Source of the DNA: Prochlorococcus sp. AG-355-N18
GTDB taxonomy: Bacteria > Cyanobacteriota > Cyanobacteriia > PCC-6307 > Cyanobiaceae
Direction: 5' to 3'
DNA length: 64,000 bases
Assembly (NCBI GenBank): GCA_003278535.1
Contig: QCEG01000005.1
Coordinates: 39,628 to 103,627 of the forward strand
The notes beneath the pieces were generated by a model that saw only the letters and a program-made list of their open reading frames with translations, had not been told where the DNA came from and made no database searches. Both the position numbers and the translations under genes were made by a program. Position 1 is the first letter of the stretch; every line of letters starts with the position of its first letter. Positions 43,195 to 54,000 of the stretch are shown here, piece by piece.

Positions 43195-44322
43195 ATGAAG
43201 AGATTTTTTACAAAGAAATTTAAAGTTAACAAAACTAATATATTTTTATTTTCTTTCTTATTAACCCAAATAGCAGTACCTACATTTGAGTTGTTCAAAC
43301 CAAGTAGTGCAAATGGTACTGAAATTGGAAGTGGTGCAAGTTCTACGGGAAGTGCTTCTACTGCGATTGGACCTGTATCAAGTGCTTCGGGAAGTGCTTC
43401 TACTGCGATTGGACTTGGTACAAATGCTTCTGGTGAATTTTCTACTGCACTTGGAGGAGGAGAAAAACTTTATTTCAATAATGAAGGTGCAAGTGCTTCT
43501 GGAGACTATTCTACTGCGATTGGAAGTGAAACAACTGCTTCACATAATCGATCTACTGCGATTGGAACTGGTGCAACAACTGATAAGGATAATCAAATTG
43601 TTATTGGGACATCTGAAGATACGGTCACTGTTAAAGGAGAATTAGTAGTTGGGGTTGATGGTGAATATACGTTGATAACAAGAGAGGGTATTACTGTTGA
43701 TGGTATTCCACTAATCACAGAGAACGCTAATGGGGAAATTCATATTGGTAAAAATTCCTTGATAACAACTAATGAAGAAAAAACACTTCCTAATGGAAAA
43801 AAAGTGCAACCACTTTACGCCAAAGATCTATCGGGAAATCTTATCCCTATCGATGTTCGTTCTAAATTACTTATAAACGGAAGAGATATAGAACAATCAA
43901 TTAATAATGTTGGAGCGATGAGTGCTGCATTAACAGGATTGCCTACAGTTCCCACAGATACAACCCTTGCTTGCGGATTAGGAACTGGAACTCATGGTGG
44001 GGATTTTGCTTTTTCTGGAGGATGCGCTTCTAAGGTAAATGAAAATTTATCTGTTAATTATGCGGCATCAATGATTATGCCTAGTCAAGATTTTGCAGGT
44101 GATTTTGAAGACCAGTTTTCTGCTAGGGCAGGATTTGTTTGGAAGTTAGGTAAATCAAATGAGCCAACTAAAATTAGTCTTAATGAATCAAAAGAGTTAA
44201 AAAAAGAAGTACAAGATTTAAAAGCTAAAAATGCAACCCTTCTTGCGAGATTAGAAAAGCTAGAGAATATTGCCTTTAAATTACAAAAGAATGAAGGACT
44301 TAAATTATCAAAAGGGCTTTAA
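43195..44322 (+). CDS. YadA-like trimeric autotransporter adhesin
   Basis: Head repeats GSASTAIG / GEFSTALG / GDYSTAIG, anchor NNVGAMSAALTGLPTV...LSVNYAASM...FSARAGFVWKLG, C-terminal coiled coil. Confidence 0.85.
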   Translation: MKRFFTKKFKVNKTNIFLFSFLLTQIAVPTFELFKPSSANGTEIGSGASSTGSASTAIGPVSSASGSASTAIGLGTNASGEFSTALGGGEKLYFNNEGASASGDYSTAIGSETTASHNRSTAIGTGATTDKDNQIVIGTSEDTVTVKGELVVGVDGEYTLITREGITVDGIPLITENANGEIHIGKNSLITTNEEKTLPNGKKVQPLYAKDLSGNLIPIDVRSKLLINGRDIEQSINNVGAMSAALTGLPTVPTDTTLACGLGTGTHGGDFAFSGGCASKVNENLSVNYAASMIMPSQDFAGDFEDQFSARAGFVWKLGKSNEPTKISLNESKELKKEVQDLKAKNATLLARLEKLENIAFKLQKNEGLKLSKGL

Positions 44323-44335
44323 AAAAGATAATTTA

Positions 44336-44587
44336 ATGAAACGCTTACTACTCCCACTACTAGCTGCAATCTCTTTACCTACTGCTGTTAATGCTTTTCC
44401 TTTTGGTGGGGATATCGTACATAAAACGAATGTTGGAGAAAAATATATAGTAAAAAAATCTACTGTTGAAAAAATTTCAGAAAATATTTGGATTAGTTAC
44501 CTTCGGATATCTGATGAAATTAGTTATCTTGAAAAATTAATAAAAGAACGTGAAGAAGTTTGGGAAAAGAGATTAAAAAAAATCTAG
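44336..44587 (+). CDS. Secreted small protein, first part (signal peptide MKRLLLPLLAAISLPTAVNA)
   Basis: Signal peptide with AxA-like cleavage; ends just after an A8 run. Confidence 0.7.
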   Translation: MKRLLLPLLAAISLPTAVNAFPFGGDIVHKTNVGEKYIVKKSTVEKISENIWISYLRISDEISYLEKLIKEREEVWEKRLKKI

Positions 44588-44994
44588 ATATTATTGAATA
44601 TAATAAAAAACTGATGGCAAAAAAAGGAAAACCTTTTGTGTATACCGATGTTTATCTTTGGATCTTAGATAATAATAAAAGTTATGAACTCAAATTAAAA
44701 AAAGAGACTGATCCATTAAAAGAAGAATTGAAAACTAATAAAAAGTTGCTTCAAGAACTTGAGGTTTATATCCAAGACAATAAAAAAAATCTAGTTATGC
44801 TTGCTTATACTCCTATCTATGTTGATCTTAATGGAACAAAAACAATACAAGATGAAAAAATAGTTGCATGTGTTAAACCAAATTTAAATAGTCAAAAAAG
44901 GACTGAAATTTCTAAAAAATCTGAAGAATTTCTAGTTGAATCAGATGACAAATCATTGAAAGGAAAAATTTGTAAACAGCATGCAAAGTTTTAA
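44560..44994 (+). CDS. Continuation of the 44336 gene in the -1 frame (frameshifted second part)
   Basis: ORFs overlap through AGATTAAAAAAAATCTAG; one extra A would fuse the frames. Confidence 0.6.
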   Translation: MGKEIKKNLDIIEYNKKLMAKKGKPFVYTDVYLWILDNNKSYELKLKKETDPLKEELKTNKKLLQELEVYIQDNKKNLVMLAYTPIYVDLNGTKTIQDEKIVACVKPNLNSQKRTEISKKSEEFLVESDDKSLKGKICKQHAKF

Positions 44995-45006
44995 ATGAAA
45001 CGCTTA

Positions 45007-45267
45007 CTACTTTGAACGCCTAATAATATTATTTCTTCTAACTTGAATATTTGCTTTTATCTTTTCTGCAAGAGTTGGAAGATTTGGTGGTTCTTGCATT
45101 AAATAAACTTTTTTCTTTCCAAACTTATTTGGATATTCATGCCAGATGTAATCGTTTAATACTCCTCTATCTAATAATCTGTATATCGTTTTGGTGGATT
45201 TGTAACCTAGAAGTTTTGCTGTTTCTGTGATCGTATAGGCTTCGATCTCAAGTAACTTTGCTTTCAT
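45007..45267 (-). CDS. MerR/HTH_17-like excisionase-type DNA-binding protein
   Basis: YTITETAKLLGYKSTKTIYRLLDRGVLNDYIW helix-turn-helix. Confidence 0.65.
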   Translation of the reverse strand: MKAKLLEIEAYTITETAKLLGYKSTKTIYRLLDRGVLNDYIWHEYPNKFGKKKVYLMQEPPNLPTLAEKIKANIQVRRNNIIRRSK

Positions 45268-45453
45268 CTTACAAAATTTACAGTAATTTTTGATTGCATG
45301 AGACTGACTGCGGTGGTATAATTCTCAGCCATTTTGGTGGGGTAATCTATCCTCTATGAGATGTAAAACGTGTCCATATTTAGTGCCTTATACCAAGTCA
45401 CATTTTGCGGCCCGAAATTACCCACCTATTTAGTCTGGAAAGGACCCAAATTA

Positions 45454-46390
45454 TTATGGAACAGGCCGAGGTCCCCAATGTGGGTCACTATCATCTTCAA
45501 ACTCAGAAGTATTATAAGTAGCTAGATTTAATGTCTCTTGGTGTTGAGTGTGGTGGGTATGGCGAGTTAGCTCCAACCATTTATATATACAGTTTTTATT
45601 TTTGCTTTTTTCTTGATTTAAAGAAAGAGGTAAACCCTTCATACCCTTCACCTTTGTTTGAGAATCATATCTATTAGATGGATTTACTGGTGGTGAGTTT
45701 GGGTGGAGGGTAAGTTCTGGTGGTGAGTTCAACCCTTCATCTATGCATTCAAATCCAAAGTGATCCGTCAAATTGAAATTATTCATGGGCTTGATTTGAT
45801 AGTTGACACCATATTTTGTTTTGCTACTCATCACCCAACCCACCACCTTCTTTGCCTCTAGTCCGAACTTGGTTTCTTTAACAGGTTGGATGCCAGTATC
45901 TTCTGCCCAGCCTCGATATTCGTGATATAAATCTCTGCCTGCAATAGAAACAATTCCATCTTGATAATTCTCGATCAAGAATCTTAAAACTGGTCGTGAT
46001 TCCAATAGGTTTTCAATCGTTGCTTCTTGAATCGATCGAATTCTTCCTCTATTTTTAAATGCCTCTGCCATCTCTTCTTCGCGCATCGTCCAGCACCATT
46101 GAAATATTCCTGCGATTTCTTTTACTAATTTCTGCTTTAAAGAAGGATCACGTATCTTTGGACTATTTGAAATACGAAAAGTAACTAGCCGCCTACCCAT
46201 CCCTTCTATCCCTCCACCGTGAGCAACAGGAGGATCATTATAGAATCGCCAAATGACTACACCTAAACGAATAGCAAATCGATTTTTAAAAAGAACATGA
46301 ACTTCAACTGGTTCGTTGCTGACAATAGAATTAAAAATCCCTGGATCTTTGATATGACCAGACGAATCAGGATCAATGGCAATTTGCCTA
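45454..46390 (-). pseudogene. C-terminal fragment of phage/plasmid (D5/P4-type) DNA primase-helicase; open frame extends upstream of the listed ORF
   Basis: Reverse frame DPDSSGHIKDPGIFNSIVSNEPVEVHVLFKNRFAIRLGVVIWRFYNDPPVAHGGGIEGMGRRLVTFRISNSPKIRDPSLKQKLVKEIAGIFQWCW. Confidence 0.65.
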
Positions 46391-46904
46391 TCAATTATTA
46401 GCTGTATATGGATTAAGACCAGAAGAACTTAGGTGGCTAAGAATTATTGATGGAATTAATGGAAAAGAATTACACAGTATTTATCAAAAATCTATGGGTG
46501 GACTTAGAGGAGATAAAACGAAACCACGAAAATTGCAACCATTATTTGTTAAAGATGCAGATGGTAATCCTATTGATTGGAAGTTACAGCAAAGAATAGA
46601 AATATCAGAAGAATTGCCTCCTCTTGGTTCTGATGGTCAAGGAGGCTTGGCATTGTATACGCATATAAAAAGAAGAAAGTTATATCAACTAATAAAAGAA
46701 GAAGCATCAAAGATAGGACAAGAAGCTGTTCCTTATAGCTTTAGACATAGATATGCAAAGGCTTCTAATGCTAGTGGTTTTCCTATCGCAAATATTGCCC
46801 AGGCAATGGGTCACACTCCAGAAGTTCATTTGCAAAACTATTCAAGATTTACTCTAGATAAAACAACGGATCTATATGCAGAGGCAAATAAGCAAATAGC
46901 ATAA
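46360..46904 (+). pseudogene. C-terminal catalytic fragment of a tyrosine recombinase/integrase
   Basis: QWQFAYQLLAVYGLRPEELRWL...PYSFRHRYAKASN...IAQAMGHTPEVHLQNYSRF. Confidence 0.85.
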
Positions 46905-46912
46905 TGGTATTG

Positions 46913-46944
46913 ATTGACAGTCGATCTAAAATAAGGGGCAATTA
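46913..46944 (+). repeat. Dispersed island repeat copy 4
   Basis: ATTGACAGTCGATCTAAAATAAGGGGCAATTA. Confidence 0.87.
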
Positions 46945-46956
46945 GCTACTTTTTTT

Positions 46957-47094
46957 ATAAAAAAAGATTTTTATTTCCTTTATTTGCCGCTCTTGGTTTA
47001 CCTACCTACTGCTGTTAATGTTTTTCCTTTTAGTATAAATAATAATTGTATAAAAAATAATATAAATCTTCACAACTTTTTAAAAATAAAGTGA
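46957..47094 (+). pseudogene. Decayed signal-peptide gene (ATA in place of ATG)
   Basis: (I)KKDFYFLYLPLLVYLPTAVNVFPFS..., compare MKRLLLPLLAAISLPTAVNAFPFG at 44336. Confidence 0.6.
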
Positions 47095-47517
47095 ATTCAG
47101 TAGTAGTATTTCCTTCATCAGAGAGTCAAGGAAGTAGATTCGTTATAAAGAAAGAGAAAAAAAATATTTTTTATACTTACAAGTGCTCAATAATTGTGGG
47201 ATATTTTCAAGAATTTCTAAATAATCAAATCTTCCCTAGTGATTTTCAGTAACTCATTTGCAATCTCAAAAGTTAGAAAAGCTTATAAATGTAGAAACCC
47301 TTAAGTAATTTTAAGTAACTAATATTACTTTCGTCTTTTAAATAGAATCTAATTTTTAAATATATAAAGGAATCAAAATATATAAATGATATTTTGTAGT
47401 TAGATATACAATTTTAAATGAGAAATTGAATTACTAAACTTCTAAAAATATTGAAGCTTCTAGTCATTATGCATTAAAGCTTAATTTATAGTCTTAGAAG
47501 TTCAGATTAGTTTTAAA

Positions 47518-47835
47518 ATGATTTATAAATTTTCCTATTTTGCTTGGGGGGAAATATTTACTTTTTATCCGAATACTAATAATTATCACCTTCCTTTAAT
47601 TTTTGGCAATTATATTATTGGAATTCGTAATTCATTTGGACATGCTACTTATAGAATGTTTAGCAAAACACAAAATGTTTTTGATCTAAATATGGGAGAA
47701 AAGATTTCTATTCTTGATCTTAGTAATTCAATTCTGCAGAAAGAAACAGAAGGATTCAGTAACTTTTCCAGTAGCAACGGAAGTAATTTATTCATATATC
47801 AGGGTGATTTGAACTACGAAGGTAGGTGTCGATGA
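47518..47835 (+). CDS. Hypothetical protein, possibly a gene remnant
   Basis: 105-aa ORF; followed by short broken frames before the giant gene. Confidence 0.35.
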   Translation: MIYKFSYFAWGEIFTFYPNTNNYHLPLIFGNYIIGIRNSFGHATYRMFSKTQNVFDLNMGEKISILDLSNSILQKETEGFSNFSSSNGSNLFIYQGDLNYEGRCR

Positions 47836-48050
47836 ATGATGCCATGTCTAAATGCCAGTGCTGCAAGAGCTAAAATTTGTGGTGCCGTTGGAGGTGATGT
47901 TGACTACAACTTTTATGAGAGTATTGATCTATTGGATTTTGCGGTTATAGATAATGATTTTGGTTATATTATCTATAATGAAACTTATGGCTAAATAACA
48001 TTAAATGATGATGAAATGTTGGAAACTGACTTAGAGGACATTTTTTAGTT

Positions 48051-51000
48051 ATGGAGATAATTGATGATTTTAATATTGAGATTATTGATCATTACCAAAA
48101 TCCTTATGGTGAAATATATTTAAATAATATTGATAATTCCTCTGGAGAAATTAATTTAGACCATGATTTCAATTTAAGTCATATTTCTATTGATGATTTT
48201 AATACCTCTAATCAATCAACCATAATTAATTATCTTAATAGAGAAATAATAAACTTAGAATTAGAATATGCTAATAACTTTATTTTAGGTGATAAAAACG
48301 ACAATAAATTTATTTCTAATCTTAATTCACCCTACAAGAATTTTTATTACGCATCTGATAATAACGATACATATATTGGATTAAAAAATAAACTTGAGGT
48401 TTTAAATTATGATACGAATAATATTGATTTAGTCTCTGGGCTAATTGTTACAAATTCTAGTGATGATGTTTTTCTACAAGAAGATAATAATCTTTTTAAA
48501 GAATTATTAGATAATGATGATAATTTCTTGATTTTTAAGGACAATTTTAATTTAGATGATTTTGATAATTTAAAAGATTTTGATATTATCAGGCTAACCG
48601 AAAAAGAAGATCAAGCGATATTAAAGGGCAATAATGAGAAATTAATTATAGATTTCAATAAGGGAGATGACACTTTAGTTTTACACTCTTACACCCCTGA
48701 ATTGACTGCGGAAAATTATATAAACTTAGAAAAATTGGTATGGCATCCTTTAAATACTTCAGAAAATAGGGAAGATTTAAGTATTGAATTTGATGTCTTT
48801 GAAGTTTATGAAGGACAAGAAAAAGTAATCCCTATTGGAGATTATATAACTAATGCCCAAACTGAAAAAGAAAAAAATTGGGAAATTAATTACTTTCAGA
48901 ATGAAGAATTGGGTAAAAAGGAAATTCCAAATTGGATAACTATTGATTCTGTTGAACCAAGCGTATCTTTAATTGGAGCAGGTAATATTGTTATTTCATT
49001 CGAATTAGAAAAAGATGAAGAGAATGATCAATTAACTTGGATTAAAATATACGCCAATGATTTAAGAGATAATGCTCCTGGACTTCTAGGTCTTGAATTA
49101 GATTTAAATATGAATAATTCAATTTTCTCTATAGATGAAGATTTATATACTTTAACAAATATTTTTGATTCTAATAAATTGCCATTATTTAGGAATAAAG
49201 GATCAATAAAAAAAAGTCCAGTTGAAGATAATAAGCTATATATATATGGTCTTGGAGCTGCTTCACTTCCAAAAGCTAATCAAGGTGAAATCCTTGGTCT
49301 AAGTGATTACTCTAATGACAATACTCTATTTGCAAAAATTCCTTTGAGGAATTTTGACGATGAAATTCATTCAAAAAAAGATTTGGATTTGAATATTGAA
49401 ATAAAATTAATGCCCCAGGTGGGAGGCGAAATTATTGATTTAGATAAGGTATTAATTCTCGATAATAAGGCATCATTTGTAGATGTACTAAGGTTAAATC
49501 CTGATGATAAAGATATTAAATCCTATGCTTTTTCTTTGGAGGAAAAAAATCATAATGAGGTGAAGAATATTATATTTTCTTTAAGAGAAATAAATGATAA
49601 TCCAAAATTTGTTAATAGAGACAATGAGATTATCTTAAATGCTACACAAGACTCCCCCTTCTTATACAATTTATCTGATAAGTTTTTTGATGTAGATGAT
49701 ATAGATCTAGATTATGAAATTATAAATGCGCCAAATTGGATAGTCTTGGATGAATTAACTAATTCTCTAATCGGTACTCCTAAAAATATTAATGTTGGCA
49801 ATAATAATTTAATACTTAAAGTTTCAGATGGAAGGGGAGGAGAAATTGAAAAAGAAATAAAAATATTAGTTCAAAATATTAATGATTCCCCTTTCCTAAA
49901 TAAAGAAATACTTTTGCCAGAAATATTTCAAGATCAGAATTTTGATTTTCTTATACCCCAAAATTCTTTTGATGATCCAGATTTTTTAATCTCTAGTGAA
50001 GAGAAATTAGATTATTCAATACTAGATAATAATGGTACTTTTTTAGAAAGTGATTTTATTACATTTAACGAGGAAGAGAATATACTGAAATTTAGTCCAA
50101 CCCAAATTAATATAGGGTCTCATGAATTTAGGTTGAGAGCTACAGATAAAGATGGAAAGTATGCAGAGCAACTTATTACACTTAATATTAAAAACAAAAA
50201 TGACGCGCCCGTTTTTACAAAATCGTTTGAAACTTTTAAATCTTTTCAAACTAATTCATTAGATCTTAATTTAGTTTCTGAAGAAGAAAGAAAAAATTTA
50301 ATTTTTATTGATTCAAAAACTTCATTAGATCTTAACTCTTGGGTTAACGATGTTGACAAAGTTTTTGATATTAATGAATCTTTAACTTTTCATTTAGAAA
50401 TCATGGATAATGAAGGTCAAGTTTTTGAGATTAATAATAACAATGATGAAAAATATAATTGGATAAGTTTTAGTAAGAATATATTAGAAATTAATGCCAC
50501 AGAAAATAATATTGGTAGTCACTTTATAAGATTTAGTGCTTCTGACTCTTCAAATGAAACTATCACAAGTTTATTTAACATAAATGTTAGACATAAAAAC
50601 AGGGCACCAATAATCAATGAAAACTTTTTATTAGATGATATTTTTAATATAAAAGGTAAGGGATTACTCAATTCTACAGTTTCTAATAACTTTATACAGG
50701 ATGATTCATCCTATTCAAAAGTTCTATTGGTTTCGTTAGAAGAAGAATCTGAAATAAACTTTAAATTGCCTAAATCCTTGTTCCTTGATCCTGATCTTTT
50801 ATTAGATGAGAATGAAAAATTATCAATCGAACTTATAGGATCTGAAGAGTTATTTAATAATGATTCAAAAGAATTAAATGTTTTTACTTTTGATGAAGAT
50901 AATTTAAGTATATCTGGTTCAACTGTAGGTCTTGCAATTGATAAATCTAATGGTGCAGCAATATGGAAAAATAAGTTAATAGCTGAAGATAATTATGGTA

Positions 51001-54000
51001 AATCTACAAGTATAGATTTGATTTTTTCTCTTCAACGAACTGCATTGAAACCATCTGTAGAAATCTTAAATGAGATTAATGATTTTGAAGAAGGGACCAT
51101 CAAAACATTAAATGAATTTATCAATATAAATAATGTTCCACGGACTGGCGATCGGTTATTTATAGAAATTTCACAAGTTGATACCAACCCATATAAATTA
51201 GATCTTTTTTCAGATAATATTTTTATAGAGGAAGCTTATGTTAATAATAAACCAGTCTGGAAAATTAATGGTAATTGGAATAATATAGAGAATTTGCTCA
51301 ATAATCTTAAATTAAAAACTTCTAATAATTTTGGTTTTGGGGATTTTAAATTAGAAGTCAAAGCTTATAGTGAACTTGGATTGACATCACTTAGGTCCGA
51401 GGTTTCAAATGCAATATTTGATATTTATATCAATCCAAAGGTAGATGCACCAGTATGGATTGATAATACAAATGATGATTTTCTTTTAGAAGATTTTAAT
51501 TTTTCTTCATTAGGAGATGTTTTTAAAGCAGAATTAATTGATTATAATGAAAAACTTAGCTATAGAATTTCTTTTGATAATGATTTAGACCTTGAATTTT
51601 CTAATATATTCGGAGAAGAATTAGGACTTAAGATTGAAAATAGTTTTATATTTAATGAAAATGAATGGCAAGATCTAATTATAAGAAATAAATCTGAAAC
51701 AATAAATTTAATAGATTTAAAAATAGAAGCATTATCTTATTCAAATGTCCTTAGGAAATTTAAAGCTAGCGACTATAGATTAATAAAATGGAAGCCTATT
51801 CCTTTAATTGAAATAGATCCAAATATTAATGTAATTACGGAAATTACAAAATCTAAGTCAGGAGAAATTATTAATCTTGATCTTGATTTAAATATTCCTC
51901 CAATCGCTAAAAGTTCGTTACTAGCTTTGAAATTAAAAGAGGGTAGTGAGTTGATATTAAATAATGAAGTTATAAAGCCAGAAAATAAAATTGATTCAGA
52001 TGAATATTATTATTTAAATTTTAATCAAAATAGCCAAATTGTTAGACTTCAAATAAGGAATCCAGATATTTTTAATGGTCTTTATGAAGGGGAAATAAGC
52101 ATATATTCTTCGGTTAAAGATGATTTAAATAAATCTTATTTAGAACATTCTATTTTTGAGGACGTAAAAAATAAATTAACTACTAAAAATGAAAAAAATA
52201 TATTTAGTTGGGAAGTTTCTCAAGTGGCATTTAGTCCAGAATTTAATTCAGATAATTTAGAAAAATTTGGATATGATCCAATTACTGGAAAGTTAAATTT
52301 AGAAATCAGAAGAGGAAGTAGTCTTTCAGGGCAAAGGAATCCTAGAGAGGGTTTGATACTAGGAATACAAAATATACCTAATGGGTATCAATTAGTTAAT
52401 AAAGTTGATGATAAATATATTGTATTTGGAGCTACTGATGAATTTGGTACTTTTACTATCATAAATATTCCACCCCTACCTTTTGATACTGAACAAAACC
52501 AAATAGCAAATTTTAATTTAATAAATGAAGGTAATTTGTTTCTTATACCCAATGATAAAAAAGTAAGTCCTCTAAATAATCATAAATTAAAATTCTTATT
52601 ATCTTCAAGAATTATAGATAATTCTATTGGTGATACTTCATCTGAAGTGGTATCTGAAGAATTATATTTGAATTCATCAAATACTTTACCAGTATTAAAT
52701 GAAGATAGATTTGTTGATCCTCTTATTATTGATTTCAATAATGATGGTATTCAATTCTTAGATATAAACGATTTAGAAAATAATATAAGATTCAACATGA
52801 TACCAACAAAAGGTAACTATAAAACTTCTTGGATAACTAACACTGATGCTAATCCATTTGATAACGCTTTTTTAGCACTTAATGATACTAAAAATGATGA
52901 TGGCGATATAAAGATTCTTTCTATAAATGAATTATTTTCTGAATATTTTAAATCAGAAAATATAACAAGGAATTATCTATCTGGTACAGATGCATTGTTA
53001 AGTTTAGATGTTAATAATGACAAAATCATAGATCATCTTGATGATTCATGGAGTGAAATTTTGTTATGGTTCGATAATGGTGATGGTATCTCTCAAAAGG
53101 AAGAGTTATTAAATGTAGAAAACTTTCTTTCAAAAATTGATCTTAATACTAAAGAAAATTTATCTGTACAACCTTCATGGTCTTCTTCAAATATTTTGTT
53201 AAGTCAATCAAATGCTTATTCAAAATCTCCAAATGAAAATGTTTATAAAATATATGATGTTGGATTAGAAAATTATAGTGGAGATTTCTTGAATGAAAAA
53301 ATTGACATTGAATTATTATCAAAAAATGAAGGACAAAATGAATTTTCTCAAAATAATAACTTAATTACTAATGAGAATAATGATCAGGCCTTTCTTAAGA
53401 TCATTTCTCCATTAAGTTCCTCTTGGATTGAAGAGGGAATTGATTCTTTAACTCTAATTAGATTATCAGGATTGCCAAATGAGATTACTCTCCCATTAGG
53501 ATTAAAAGATTCTATTGGCGATTGGGTATTTACCTGGGAAGACTATAAAAATAATGATTATCAACTTAATTTAATAGCTAACGATTATTGGAGTGGAAAT
53601 TTTCCTTTGAATGTTCTAGTAAGCCAAATTCAGGCCGATGGAAGCTTAAGAAGTTCTATTTCTAAAACAATAAATGTTGAGATAACTCCTGTAGCTAATA
53701 AACCTTATTTAAATTCAAAAAATATAATAGCAAAAGAAGATGAATTATTTTCTATTCAAGATTTGATTTCATCTTACGGTTTAAGAGATAATGATGGGTC
53801 AGAAAAATTAGTTTTTGAATTAACTGATTTACCCCAAGGTACAAAAATATTTTATAAGGAAGGATTAGAAGAAATTAAATCAAATGAAAATGGCGTTTTT
53901 GTATTTGATAGTGATGAGATAAATAATATTGGTATTCAACCTGCCGAAAACTTTTCGGGAATTCTTCAATTTGCTATAAAATTAATTGCTATTGAAAATG

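Noticed and set aside
43340-43580. Possible CRISPR or tandem DNA repeat array
   Set aside because: Repeats are irregularly spaced and translate to YadA head motifs; no unique spacers.
43286-43645. 119-aa ORF in alternative frame of the autotransporter head (LLLRLDLV repeats)
   Set aside because: Repetition is inherited from the head-repeat DNA in the true frame.
41591-46944. 32-bp repeat as a CRISPR direct repeat or integron attC
   Set aside because: Copies are hundreds to thousands of bp apart with whole genes between; no dyad hairpin of attC type seen and no integron integrase.
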